Counted from the first letter of the stretch, positions 6,059 through 13,480 are shown. The stretch: DNA of 17,564 bases from Candidatus Bathyarchaeota archaeon (GCA_026394265.1 JAPKYO010000027.1:1-17564); one strand, 5' to 3'. The notes: generated by a model from the sequence alone, not told the origin. Program-made: numbers and translations.

Positions 6059-7236
6059 CACTTTTTCTCCTCCTTCTTGGCGGCCTTCTTCTCCCTAGCC
6101 TTTGGTGCTGCGCGCCAGTCCACCTTTACATCCTCATGTATCATCTTGGTGTAGTTGACGCCTGGGATGTAGAGGAGCTTTTCTGGGATCAGCCCGTTGG
6201 GTCTGAAGATCATTACCACGACCAGCAGACCACCGAGGATGATGTCCTCCAGGTAGGAGATGGGGAAGAAGAAGAACCGCTGTATCTCGAACTTGAAGAC
6301 GATGATCAGACGCCTTAGTGCGATGATCACCGCCGCGCCGAGGAAGGTTCCAGCGTTGTTGCCCGGACCGCCTAGTATGAGCATGAGCCATGGCCAGTAG
6401 GTCCAGTATGCGCGTTGGTAGCCAGACTCGTTCGAGAACTGTAGGTAGTAGACGTTCATTACTCCGGCGATCGCCGTTATGCCCGACGCGAACATCAGAA
6501 TGTTGCGGCGGATACCGACGACGTTCTTGCCAATGCTGCCCAAGGTGACCTCGTTCTCCCTCATGGCGCGCATCAACCTACCGTAGGGTGAGTTGAGCAT
6601 CGTCCTGAAGATGAAGAAGCTGACGAGCCCTAGTAGCAGTGTGACGACCGCCATTATCACTCCGACGTCTCCCGGGTACCAGGCGAAGACGTTGGGGATC
6701 CAGACTCCGAGTGTTCCTCCGGAGATCCATGTCACGTTTCTGCCTATGATCTGGGATGCGTCAGAGATGGTGATGAGCACGATCATCAGGTAGGTAGCCC
6801 TCAGACGGATGGCTGGAAGGGCGAGTAGATAGCCGATTCCTGCGCCTAGTACAACTGCGGTGCCTAGGCTTAACAGGAAGAAGCCTATCGCTATCACCGC
6901 GTTGTGCGTCAGGAATGTGTTGGCGAGTCCTACGTTGGCTGGGTTGCTGTAGATCCACTTGAAGGGGTCGTTCCAATTATCGAGTGGCACTCCCGACGCC
7001 GCGATGACGGTGAACATCACCCTCATGACGATTGCGCTGACCGAGAAGGCGCCGATGATGACCTGTACTGCGCATCCCATGTTGGGGATGCCCGCGTTGC
7101 CGTACTGGAAGTTGAGTGCCATGGCTACGATGACTAGAAGACCGAAGAACATGGCGATGTCTACGATGAGCCTGTTCGTGCCCTCGATCGCCGTCGGTAG
7201 TGAACTTAGTATACCTAGTGCTATGTTCGCGTACAT
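6058..7236 (-). CDS. livM: Branched-chain amino acid ABC transporter permease LivM
   Basis: The 392-aa integral membrane protein is a LivM-type permease of the hydrophobic amino acid uptake (HAAT) family. It has many hydrophobic spans and the cytoplasmic coupling loop SPYGRLMRAMRENEVTLG, followed by SIGKNV, which contacts the ATPases. Further LivM features are the ATYLMIVLITIS and LGGPGNNAGTFLGAA stretches. The N-terminal region (to about residue 130) and the loop DNWNDPFKWIYSNP are longer than in bacterial LivM. The C-terminus is a Lys/Ala/Glu tail (KAREKKAAKKEEKK). The ATG at 7236 overlaps the livH stop by one base (TGATG); a GTG at 7239 is an alternative start. It should pair with LivH to form the channel. 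Substrate could be branched-chain amino acids or another small metabolite, since this family also moves amides and urea. Confidence 0.92.
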   Translation of the reverse strand: MYANIALGILSSLPTAIEGTNRLIVDIAMFFGLLVIVAMALNFQYGNAGIPNMGCAVQVIIGAFSVSAIVMRVMFTVIAASGVPLDNWNDPFKWIYSNPANVGLANTFLTHNAVIAIGFFLLSLGTAVVLGAGIGYLLALPAIRLRATYLMIVLITISDASQIIGRNVTWISGGTLGVWIPNVFAWYPGDVGVIMAVVTLLLGLVSFFIFRTMLNSPYGRLMRAMRENEVTLGSIGKNVVGIRRNILMFASGITAIAGVMNVYYLQFSNESGYQRAYWTYWPWLMLILGGPGNNAGTFLGAAVIIALRRLIIVFKFEIQRFFFFPISYLEDIILGGLLVVVMIFRPNGLIPEKLLYIPGVNYTKMIHEDVKVDWRAAPKAREKKAAKKEEKK

Positions 7237-8192
7237 CACTTTTCGGCCTCCTTCTTCTCGGGTTCCTTAGGAACAGGCTTTGCCCTTCTCTTCTGGTAAC
7301 TCTCATAGAAGCCCTGTAAGCCCCTTGGCTCGATCAGTAGAACAATTATCAGGAAAATCATGGGAATGAGCGGTCTGTATTCACCGAACCAGTTGCCTAA
7401 TAGCATCTGTCCACCTAGTGTGAGCAGGATCTCAGACAACCCGATGGTGAAACCACCTATGATGGCTCCATAGATACTCTCGAAGCCACCCAGTAGACTT
7501 CCTGCCATGATGCTCGTGATTATACTTGAGCCCGTCCCAGGGCTGCTCTGAAGCCAGAATGGGATCATGGCGCCTGCGAGACACGCGAGTCCGCCCGTTA
7601 GGAACCATGAGAAGAGTTGGACGTTGTTGATGTTGATGCCGAGGACTGAGGCGAGCTCAGGGTCCTCAGCAGTCGCCCTCATGGCGATGCCCATCTTCGT
7701 CTTCGTGAGCAGGTAGTGTAGTATGAGAACCGTTGCGATGCTTATCCCGATCGAGACAAAGAATATGCCCGAGATGTCCCCGACCTTGAAGTCATACTCC
7801 TTCAAGAGGAAACCTGTCGCATATTGTTTGTAGAACGCGATGAACATGTAGGCGTAGATGTTCAGCAACGCCCCGAGGAAGATCTGGATGGCTAGCGTTG
7901 CAATCGTTAGAACGATTGAGCCACTACCCATCTTCGTGAGCGTGCTGATGACGAGTTTATAGACGATTATGCTGAGTATACCGCCTACAATGAACGCGAA
8001 GGGCAACCCGAGGTATGGGTTGATGCCCCAGAACTTGGCGAATGTGTAGCTCACATATATGCCAAATCCCGCGTAGGTTCCGTGGGCGAAGTTTGGAATT
8101 TTTGCAGTGAGGTATGTCAGTGTAAAACCGATGCTAAGAAGAGTTAGTTCGCTTGCGTATGTAATGGCCATATAAATGATCGTTGTATCCAT
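7236..8192 (-). CDS. livH: Branched-chain amino acid ABC transporter permease LivH
   Basis: The 318-aa permease is the LivH partner. It shows the family marker IPNFAHGTYAGFGIYVSY near the N-terminus, the coupling loop TKMGIAMRATAEDPELAS, followed by VLGIN, and the C-terminal GSLLGGFESIYGAIIGGFTIG and IVLLIEPRGLQG stretches. A Lys/Glu/Pro tail (AKPVPKEPEKKEAEK) follows the last membrane span. I chose the ATG at 8190-8192 rather than an upstream in-frame ATG at 8276. GGAG lies 5 bases before it, a TATA box is about 35-40 bp upstream, and the extra 28 residues do not fit the family. It is the first gene of the - strand unit and diverges from livK. Coding sequence here is less GC-rich than in the left third of the window. 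Confidence 0.93.
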   Translation of the reverse strand: MDTTIIYMAITYASELTLLSIGFTLTYLTAKIPNFAHGTYAGFGIYVSYTFAKFWGINPYLGLPFAFIVGGILSIIVYKLVISTLTKMGSGSIVLTIATLAIQIFLGALLNIYAYMFIAFYKQYATGFLLKEYDFKVGDISGIFFVSIGISIATVLILHYLLTKTKMGIAMRATAEDPELASVLGININNVQLFSWFLTGGLACLAGAMIPFWLQSSPGTGSSIITSIMAGSLLGGFESIYGAIIGGFTIGLSEILLTLGGQMLLGNWFGEYRPLIPMIFLIIVLLIEPRGLQGFYESYQKRRAKPVPKEPEKKEAEK

Positions 8193-8221
8193 TTTTTCTC
8201 CGTAAAATTCACCTTTGATTT

Positions 8222-8238
8222 CGTTTATAATATTTTTC
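8222..8238 (-). promoter_or_regulatory. BRE/TATA promoter of livHM
   Basis: On the reverse strand this reads GGAAAAATATTATAAAC, a purine-rich BRE followed by a TATA element centred about 37 bp before the livH ATG. The predicted start gives a leader of about 10 bases that just includes the GGAG ribosome binding site at 8197-8200. Confidence 0.6.
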
Positions 8239-8281
8239 CTAAAACCGGGATCTATTGCAAATAAATGATAAATCACGTTTT

Positions 8282-8299
8282 TTAATTCTTAATAATTAA
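8282..8299. repeat. Inverted repeat in the livH/livK divergent region
   Basis: TTAATT and AATTAA face each other across 6 bases. It lies upstream of the livH TATA box. In such AT-rich sequence chance matches are common, but the spacing suits a dimeric winged-helix or Lrp-type regulator. Confidence 0.25.
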
Positions 8300-8337
8300 C
8301 AAAAATACTTCATAATATTTCCAATATACGCATGCCA

Positions 8338-8349
8338 TTGATTAATCAA
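8338..8349. promoter_or_regulatory. Perfect 12-bp palindrome TTGATTAATCAA, candidate operator
   Basis: The palindrome sits between the divergent livH and livK promoters, about 35-45 bp upstream of the livK TATA box. A regulator bound here could act on both units. No regulator gene is in the window. Confidence 0.3.
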
Positions 8350-8380
8350 AAAGAAGGTCAATTTAGGATATATTATGTCA

Positions 8381-8394
8381 AGTTTTAAATATAG
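8381..8394 (+). promoter_or_regulatory. TATA box for livK
   Basis: AGTTTTAAATATAG is a strong TATA element. Transcription would start near 8414, leaving a leader of about 20 bases that contains AAAGGTG at 8423-8429, 6 bases before the TTG start. Confidence 0.65.
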
Positions 8395-8435
8395 TGTGGC
8401 GAAGACTACTAACGCGACAAACAAAGGTGTAAAAC

Positions 8436-9752
8436 TTGGCAGATAAAGGAATGACACTAGCAATAGTACTATTAGTTGCAGGTTTAATTGTAGGCGGCGG
8501 TATCGGGTACTTCGCCGCACCCACTAAGACAGTAACTGTGGGTACTACGGTCATCCAGACCGTCACAGAGGCTCCTTTGAAGGGCAAAATCATCAAACTC
8601 GGCTACATAGCATCAGATACAACCGCCCTAGAGGTCGGAAAGCCATACCACGAACAGATTATCGCGTCTGATATGAACAAATATAGCGCGACACTTGGTT
8701 ACGGTACCACCTTCCAATACCTCGTTGATGACGCTCAGGGTCAGGCAAACACCCACTTAGAAAAGGTCCAGGGCTTTAAGTCCGCAGGTGTAACCGTCTT
8801 TGAGGGTGGTGGCTGGTCGAGCCAGGCTCAGTCCGCCCTCAGCTATTGCAACTCTAACGGTATGCTGATGTGGAGTTCATCCTCCACTTCGCCAACACTC
8901 GCACTCGCGAATGATAACCTCTTCCGTATGTGTACCGCAGACACGGCTCTCGCCCCTGCCCTAGCAAATGTGATGTGGGCAGCTGGTGTGAAGAGCCTTG
9001 TCATCTTCCAGCGTGGTGACTCTTGGGGAGATGGCATCGTTAACCTCCTGACCCCCATCTGGACCGCAAAGGGCGGTAAGATAGAGGGCGACGTAATAAG
9101 ATATGCTGCTGAATCAGTAGAGTTCTCTAACTATCTGACGGTTGCCGACGAGCAGGTGAAGACTGCGGTAGCATCGTACAATGGTGAGACCCAGAGGGTC
9201 GGCGTAGTGATATTATCCTTCAGCGAAATCTCAGTGATATGCAAGCAGGTAAGCTCCTATCCCAACATCTACAATGTACACTGGTGGGGTAGCGACGGTA
9301 CTGCTCTCAGCCAGAGAGCTATGGACGACGCCCCCGAGGAGGCAAACCACATAGGCATATACAGCCTACTCTCCCGCCAAACTCCTACAGTCCTCTTCAC
9401 TGACCTCGAAAGCAGATATATAGCACTCACTAAGCAACAATACAGCGCCTACTCTGCATACTCCTACGACATCGCAACAGTAATCGCGAACTCCATGTAT
9501 CAGGCACAGAGTACTGATGGACAAACCCTTGTACCCCTGCAGGCTCCCGTAGCGTTCCAGCTATTCGGGGCTGCGGGTTGGAGCAAGCTTGACCAGTACG
9601 GCGACAGGGCATCCCCCCCATACGACGTTTGGGGATTCTACCCCGGTGCCACGAAGGCATCAGTCAGCAAGATCATGGCCACGTACGACCCTGACTTCCA
9701 GACAACTGCCTTCGTACCGAGTGTGCTCGGATACACTCCAATCGGACCATAA
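8436..9752 (+). CDS. livK: Membrane-anchored branched-chain amino acid-type substrate-binding protein
   Basis: The 438-aa protein is a periplasmic-binding-protein-like (Peripla_BP_6, LivK type) receptor for the neighbouring ABC transporter. Residues 7-28 form a hydrophobic span (MTLAIVLLVAGLIVGGGIGY) with no lipobox cysteine, so it is probably an uncleaved or signal-peptidase anchor. A Thr/Val-rich linker (about 29-47) leads to the two-lobed domain starting at IIKLGYIASD. Other family stretches are DDAQGQANTHLEKVQGF, VKSLVIFQRGDSWGDGIVNL, VGVVILSFSEISVICKQ and VHWWGSDGTAL. The TTG start is fixed by AAAGGTG at the right distance. The ligand cannot be assigned. Its own promoter and strong T-rich terminator would allow it to be made in excess over the other subunits, as binding proteins usually are. 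Confidence 0.93.
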   Translation: MADKGMTLAIVLLVAGLIVGGGIGYFAAPTKTVTVGTTVIQTVTEAPLKGKIIKLGYIASDTTALEVGKPYHEQIIASDMNKYSATLGYGTTFQYLVDDAQGQANTHLEKVQGFKSAGVTVFEGGGWSSQAQSALSYCNSNGMLMWSSSSTSPTLALANDNLFRMCTADTALAPALANVMWAAGVKSLVIFQRGDSWGDGIVNLLTPIWTAKGGKIEGDVIRYAAESVEFSNYLTVADEQVKTAVASYNGETQRVGVVILSFSEISVICKQVSSYPNIYNVHWWGSDGTALSQRAMDDAPEEANHIGIYSLLSRQTPTVLFTDLESRYIALTKQQYSAYSAYSYDIATVIANSMYQAQSTDGQTLVPLQAPVAFQLFGAAGWSKLDQYGDRASPPYDVWGFYPGATKASVSKIMATYDPDFQTTAFVPSVLGYTPIGP

Positions 9753-9767
9753 ACCCCTTAACTTTAC

Positions 9768-9808
9768 CTCCTTTCTTTTCTTCACCCTTTTTTTAACCCA
9801 ATTTTTTA
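9768..9808 (+). terminator. T-rich terminator after livK
   Basis: A pyrimidine-rich stretch with T7 at 9788-9794 and T6 at 9802-9807 follows the livK stop by 16-55 bases. This is typical archaeal intrinsic termination and separates livK from livG. Confidence 0.6.
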
Positions 9809-9828
9809 CTTTAAAAGGCACTCTGCAA

Positions 9829-9842
9829 AACTATTTAAACTC
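9829..9842 (+). promoter_or_regulatory. TATA box for livGF
   Basis: AACTATTTAAACTC is a TATA element centred 41 bp before the livG ATG, giving a leader of about 12-15 bases. No strong ribosome binding site precedes the ATG. Confidence 0.55.
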
Positions 9843-9876
9843 TATACTGGGTACAGATACGTTAGTTGATGCTGGT

Positions 9877-10635
9877 ATGTCGGAGATTCTCAGAATCGAA
9901 AACGTAAGAAAATATTTCGGTCGATTCGCAGCCGTTGATGACATCAGTATCGGCCTCAAAGAAGGCGGTATTTACCTTCTTATAGGTCCAAATGGCTGCG
10001 GGAAATCGACGCTCACCAACTGCATTTCAGGGCTATTCCACCCCGAAGAAGGGCACATCTACTACAGGGACCAGGATATCACCAACGAGGAGATGTACAA
10101 GATCTCCCGCATGGGTCTCGTCAGGACCTTTCAAATTGCGTCCCCCTTCCTAAGGCTTACAACCCTGGAGAACATGCTCGTCGCCCTCCCTGACAACGCT
10201 GGTGAAAACCTGTTCAAATCCCTCGCGAAGCCAACATGGATCGACAGTGAGATCAGCGCGGTCAGGAGAGCCTCAGAGCTTCTCAAGGTACTCGGTCTGA
10301 AGCATGTATGGAACAAGCCCGCCAACACCCTGAGTGGTGGTGAGCTCAAGCTTCTAGAGATCGGCAGGACCCTGATGTCCGGCGCAGAGACAATCTTACT
10401 CGACGAGCCCGTTGGCAGCATCGACCCCAAGCTCTGCCACCAGATCTTCAACCACGTTCTGAAACTCCGTGACGAGCTAGGCATCACATTCCTCGTCATC
10501 GAGCACAGGCTCGAGGTAGCCGCCCAGTACGCGGACCACGTCTTCGCGATGGACCGCGGTAAGCTGGTCACCGAGGGCACAGCCGAGGAGGTATTCGAGG
10601 ACCCACGCGTCATCGAAGCGTACCTAGGTGAGTAA
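9877..10635 (+). CDS. livG: Branched-chain amino acid ABC transporter ATPase LivG
   Basis: The 252-aa cytoplasmic ATPase has all ABC motifs: Walker A GPNGCGKST (37-45), Q-loop Q86 in RTFQIAS, signature LSGGE (152-156), Walker B ILLDE (173-177, catalytic E177) and H-loop His210 in FLVIEHRLEV. The order and the RTFQI stretch are those of LivG, which powers uptake together with LivF. I chose the ATG at 9877 because it matches the LivG N-terminus and lies after a TATA box. An upstream in-frame ATG at 9589 falls inside livK. The stop precedes the livF start by one base. Confidence 0.95.
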   Translation: MSEILRIENVRKYFGRFAAVDDISIGLKEGGIYLLIGPNGCGKSTLTNCISGLFHPEEGHIYYRDQDITNEEMYKISRMGLVRTFQIASPFLRLTTLENMLVALPDNAGENLFKSLAKPTWIDSEISAVRRASELLKVLGLKHVWNKPANTLSGGELKLLEIGRTLMSGAETILLDEPVGSIDPKLCHQIFNHVLKLRDELGITFLVIEHRLEVAAQYADHVFAMDRGKLVTEGTAEEVFEDPRVIEAYLGE

Positions 10636-10636
10636 T

Positions 10637-11386
10637 ATGGGTAACATACTAGAGACCAAAGGATTAAACGTCGGCTACGGCCCGATCCACGTCATCTACG
10701 ATCTGGACTTCGAGGTCCCCGATGGCGAGGTAACCGTCATAGTCGGCCCAAACGGCGTCGGCAAGACGACGCTCCTCAAGGCAATCATGGGGCTCGCAAC
10801 AGTCTACTCCGGCCAAGTCACCTTCCAGGGGAAGGACATAACGAACATCCCACCTTACGAGAGAACCAAGATGGGTATCGGGTACATGCCCCAGACCGGC
10901 AACATCTTCAGCAAACTCACCGTCGAAGACAACCTAAAGATGGCGGCCTACACGGTCAACAGCTCCACGGTGTATAAGGACAAGCTAGAGTTCGTCTGGA
11001 ACCTCTTCCCGAGGCTCAAGGAGTACATGCCCCGCGCCGCGGGTACACTGAGCGGCGGTGAGCGCCAGATGCTCGCCGAGGGAATGGTCCTCATGAGGGA
11101 GCCCAAGCTAATGATGGTGGACGAGCCCACCGCCGGCCTCATGCCCAAGCTTGTAAACGACGTCATGAAGCAGCTCGAGCAGATGGCCGAGACCACGGGT
11201 CTGCCCATCGTGCTGGTCGAGCAGCGCGCAAAGCGCGCCCTACAGGTTGGGGACAAGGCCTACATGATGCGTGGAGGCAAGTTCACCTTCTCAGGCAGGG
11301 CTGACGTGCTGGCAAACCACCCGCAGCTAAACGAGATGTACCTTGGCGCAGTCGAGGTCCACGACCTCGGCTCCGTCAAGGAGTAG
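10637..11386 (+). CDS. livF: Branched-chain amino acid ABC transporter ATPase LivF
   Basis: The 249-aa ATPase is the second nucleotide-binding subunit. Walker A is GPNGVGKTT (37-45), Q-loop Q86 in [10 protein letters not shown], signature LSGGE (138-142), Walker B LMMVDE (158-163). Gln196 replaces the H-loop histidine ([11 protein letters not shown]), which is usual for LivF and separates it from LivG. The ATG at 10637 has AGGTGA 5 bases upstream, inside the end of livG; a GTG at 10628 would add three residues without a ribosome binding site. The C-terminal extension after YLGAVE is short and charged. It ends the + strand liv unit and is followed by a T-rich stretch. Confidence 0.95.
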   Translation: MGNILETKGLNVGYGPIHVIYDLDFEVPDGEVTVIVGPNGVGKTTLLKAIMGLATVYSGQVTFQGKDITNIPPYERTKMGIGYMPQTGNIFSKLTVEDNLKMAAYTVNSSTVYKDKLEFVWNLFPRLKEYMPRAAGTLSGGERQMLAEGMVLMREPKLMMVDEPTAGLMPKLVNDVMKQLEQMAETTGLPIVLVEQRAKRALQVGDKAYMMRGGKFTFSGRADVLANHPQLNEMYLGAVEVHDLGSVKE

Positions 11387-11390
11387 TCTC

Positions 11391-11412
11391 CCCCTCTTTT
11401 TACCCCTTTTTA
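11391..11412 (+). terminator. T-rich terminator after livF
   Basis: T4-T5 runs within C/T-rich sequence begin 10 bases after the livF stop, the pattern of archaeal intrinsic termination. Confidence 0.45.
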
Positions 11413-11442
11413 GGAGTCTCCGGCATCGAATTTTTCCTCACT

Positions 11443-11454
11443 CCCTTTAAATCA
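11443..11454 (+). promoter_or_regulatory. TATA box for the rubredoxin gene
   Basis: CCCTTTAAATCA is centred 27 bp before the rubredoxin ATG, which predicts a leaderless mRNA. No Shine-Dalgarno sequence is present, which agrees. Confidence 0.6.
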
Positions 11455-11475
11455 AGCCATTACGAGGCTCATACC

Positions 11476-11634
11476 ATGGACAAGTACGTATGCACCGTAT
11501 GCGGTTACATCTACGACCCCGCCGAGGGTGATCCCCCCTCGGGCGTAGCCCCCGGCACCCCCTTCGAGAAGATACCCGGAGACTGGGTCTGCCCAATCTG
11601 CGGCGCCCCAAAGGACGCCTTCAAGAAGGTCTAG
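11476..11634 (+). CDS. rub: Rubredoxin
   Basis: The 52-aa protein is a canonical rubredoxin, a one-iron electron carrier. The iron ligands are two CxxCG knuckles, C6-x2-C9 in [12 protein letters not shown] and C39-x2-C42 in [13 protein letters not shown]. The family landmarks [18 protein letters not shown] and DWVCPICG are intact. It is in the cytosol and in anaerobes commonly feeds peroxide- and superoxide-reducing enzymes, none of which is in this window. The gene stands alone behind its own TATA box. Its TAG stop overlaps the stop of the convergent methyltransferase gene. Confidence 0.97.
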   Translation: MDKYVCTVCGYIYDPAEGDPPSGVAPGTPFEKIPGDWVCPICGAPKDAFKKV

Positions 11635-12284
11635 ATACTGTAGTCGACCCAGTAAAAACAGTGGCTGTGGAAGACGTTTCCCTCGCCAAAGTCCTTCACG
11701 TGTCTACCGAACACCTCAATCAACTCCTTATTTGAGTAATAGTTCTTCATGACGGTGTGTTGGCTCCCATCCTTCAGGGTGCGGAGCTTGTAGGTGTTCT
11801 CGTCACCCTCCTTGGTGATTATCGGCCCACCTAGGCCTGCTATGTTGGTGTTGTCGGCTATGAAGACCCTCGACCCGGGTCGGAGTACCGTGTGGAGTGC
11901 GTCGATCCACGGGTGTAGCCTATCCTTGGGAATGTGGCTCAGCCAGAATGTAGCAAGGGCACCGTCGAAGGCGGCGGGTTGGAACGGTGGCTGGTAGGCG
12001 TCCCCGGTCTGGAACCTTGTTGGGCAACTGTACTCCTTCGTCTTGGCTATCTCCAGAACTTCGTTGTTTATGTCAAGGCCGGTGATGTTTTTTGCCGTCT
12101 CCGAGAGGATGCGGTCCCACCAACCTGTGCCGCAGGCCAGGTCGATGACCTCGCGCCCCTTCAACGAGGATTGTATGGCCTTCGCCATCATCTTCTGATC
12201 CTCCTGTCGATTGGGGTCGGTCCAGTAGTAGACGTCCTCGTACTCCCTGGCGCGTTGGCGGTAATAGTCGACGAGTTCGCTCAT
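11631..12284 (-). CDS. Class I SAM-dependent methyltransferase
   Basis: The 217-aa soluble protein has a Rossmann-like methyltransferase fold. Motif I is [11 protein letters not shown] (46-56), with the acidic residue of motif II at D71 ([14 protein letters not shown]). Motif IV-like sequence is [14 protein letters not shown], and [12 protein letters not shown] follows. The N-terminus [21 protein letters not shown] resembles UbiE/arsenite-type small-molecule methyltransferases with a YYxxRAxEYE helix, so a small-molecule substrate is more likely than RNA or protein. The substrate is not identifiable. It starts 36 bases after an ICMT-like membrane methyltransferase gene and is probably in the same transcript. 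Its stop shares the CTAG at 11631-11634 with rubredoxin. Confidence 0.88.
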   Translation of the reverse strand: MSELVDYYRQRAREYEDVYYWTDPNRQEDQKMMAKAIQSSLKGREVIDLACGTGWWDRILSETAKNITGLDINNEVLEIAKTKEYSCPTRFQTGDAYQPPFQPAAFDGALATFWLSHIPKDRLHPWIDALHTVLRPGSRVFIADNTNIAGLGGPIITKEGDENTYKLRTLKDGSQHTVMKNYYSNKELIEVFGRHVKDFGEGNVFHSHCFYWVDYSI

Positions 12285-12320
12285 CGGGTTAGATGGTGCT
12301 TGATTGGTTGAAAATGGTTG

Positions 12321-12671
12321 CTAGTATACTCCGGGGATGAGGCGCCAGCGGACACGCTCTTGGTACTCCTTGTACTTATTTCCGTACTGCTTGAGCAGTG
12401 CCTCCTCCTCGTTCTTGATCTGGCCGATGATGACGATCCACGAGAGGAGTGCGAGAGCTATTGTCTCGACCTGGGGGAGGATGACAACCAGGCCGGTTGT
12501 GAGTGAGAGAAAGCCGAAGTAGTAGGGGTGCCTGACTATGGCGTATGGGCCGCCGGTGACGAGTTTTCCCTTGTAGTTTGTCTTCCAGTAGCTCCACCAG
12601 AATACGATGTAGTAGATGCCGAGGAGTATGAGTGCGGCGCCCGCGATGGTTGTTGGGGCTAGGATGTCCAT
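12321..12671 (-). CDS. Short ICMT/phospholipid methyltransferase-like membrane protein
   Basis: The 116-aa membrane protein has the C-terminal hallmarks of the isoprenylcysteine carboxyl methyltransferase / phospholipid methyltransferase family: GGPYAIVRHPYYFGFLSL (40-57) and NEEEALLKQYGNKYKEYQ (87-104), which bind SAM in the family. One span lies at about 7-26 and a hairpin of two at about 53-85. The family is usually 150-200 aa with more spans, so this form is short. I chose the ATG at 12671 because it follows the stop of the upstream M24 remnant by 2 bases; an in-frame start at 12800 would run through that remnant and adds low-complexity Arg/His sequence. Substrate unknown: a lipid or prenylated molecule is the family expectation. 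Confidence 0.8.
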   Translation of the reverse strand: MDILAPTTIAGAALILLGIYYIVFWWSYWKTNYKGKLVTGGPYAIVRHPYYFGFLSLTTGLVVILPQVETIALALLSWIVIIGQIKNEEEALLKQYGNKYKEYQERVRWRLIPGVY

Positions 12672-12673
12672 CT

Positions 12674-13123
12674 CTAATCCTTCACTGGGTATGTGGCGAG
12701 GTTCCTCTTGAACTTGGTGAGGGTCTCGCAGCCCGTCTGCGTGCAGGTGACCGTGTCCTCGATCCTTACCCCTATCTCGCCGTCTTATCGACCGACTCAC
12801 AGGTGGCTCCAGGCTTCACGGCGTCGAAGGCCGCCCTGTTTGCTTTCAGCACTATGTCGTAGATCTCCCTCTGCTTCTGGCTTGGCTCACCGTAAAAGAC
12901 CGTCCTAGTGATGTCGCTCCAGTAGCCGTGGATGGTGCAGCCCATGTCGACGAGTATGGCTTCACCCGGCTTCAATCGTCGGTCGCCCGGGTATCCATGT
13001 GGCAATGCGGGGGCGTTCACCGAAGAGGACACCCGGGAACGACTGACCACCGCCGAGCCTGCGCATCCCCGAGGTCAGTTTCTCGATGAGCTCCTTTGTT
13101 CTCTGGCGGTTGAACTCGCTCAT
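12674..13123 (-). pseudogene. Broken M24 metallopeptidase (Xaa-Pro aminopeptidase-like) gene
   Basis: Three fragments of one M24 peptidase lie in order on the - strand. The first (from ATG at 13123) starts MSEFNRQRTKELIEKL, then jumps to GMRRLGGGQSFPGVLF, so most of an N-terminal creatinase-type domain seems deleted near 13070-13080. After a one-base frameshift near 13010-13035 the frame continues NAPALPHGYPGDRRLKPGEA, then ILVDMG and SDITRT, which carry the first two metal-binding Asp, and stops at a TAG near 12772. The last fragment, in another frame, reads GEIGVRIEDTVTCTQTGCE, with the final metal Glu, and ends at 12674. The section between, with the metal-binding His and the first Glu (about 85-95 residues), is missing. 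A TATA-like element near 13147-13157 fits a former leaderless start. Confidence 0.75.
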
Positions 13124-13201
13124 GTGGTCTATGGTGTCTGCTCGGAGTTTAACGATTTTCCGGAGAAACTTGGGGGGTTGAAATTGTTTGGAGAAGGGAG
13201 G

Positions 13202-13480
13202 TTACAGGGTGGCGAGGAACGTGCCCATCAACTTATTGATGTCGGTTCCGTCCTCGTACTTTACCGCTGCCTTCGTTCTTCCGAAGGTGTCGATGCTGTG
13301 GCCCTCGTAGGCGACCTTCCTCTTTAGAACTAGCTCGCCCAGCTTGGCCATCGCCTTCTTCTCCTGTTCGCTGTTCTTCGGAGGGGCTGTTAGGCCTTCG
13401 AGGATGACGATCTGGTCGGTCCTGAGGCGGAAGCTTATTCCGTCAACGATCTCGACCGGTGTAGCTACTTTTACGACCAT
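13202..13480 (-). CDS. Degenerate SNase (thermonuclease)-like small protein
   Basis: The 92-aa protein follows the staphylococcal nuclease OB-fold pattern: EIVDGISFRLR, a beta strand IVILEGLTAPPK, helix EKKAMAKLGELVLKRKV, then DTFGRTKAAVKYEDGTDINKLM and a final Leu/Ala stretch. In active SNases the first block is VDGDT, the second is RLIGIDAPE, and an Arg sits in YGR. Here the metal Asp of VDGD is Ile15, the RxxxxDxPE block is VILEGLTAPPK without its Arg, Asp and Glu, and only Arg68 of FGR remains. The protein is probably a non-catalytic nucleic acid- or protein-binding OB fold. No signal peptide is present, so it is cytosolic. The ATG lies about 32 bp after a TATA box. It could also be a very divergent active enzyme. 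Confidence 0.65.
   Translation of the reverse strand: MVVKVATPVEIVDGISFRLRTDQIVILEGLTAPPKNSEQEKKAMAKLGELVLKRKVAYEGHSIDTFGRTKAAVKYEDGTDINKLMGTFLATL

Noticed and set aside
10637..11386. Missing H-loop histidine in LivF as a defect
   Set aside because: Gln at this position (VLVEQ) is normal for LivF family ATPases, so it is not a sign of inactivation.
12672..12800. N-terminal extension of the ICMT-like protein to 12800
   Set aside because: The extra 43 residues are Arg/His-rich and out of frame with the M24 C-terminal fragment that occupies the same DNA. The ATG at 12671 follows that fragment's stop directly.
12772..13050. 92-aa frame as a stand-alone peptidase-like gene
   Set aside because: It holds only the middle of an M24 domain. 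The flanking parts of the same protein continue in other frames on both sides, so it is treated as a pseudogene fragment.
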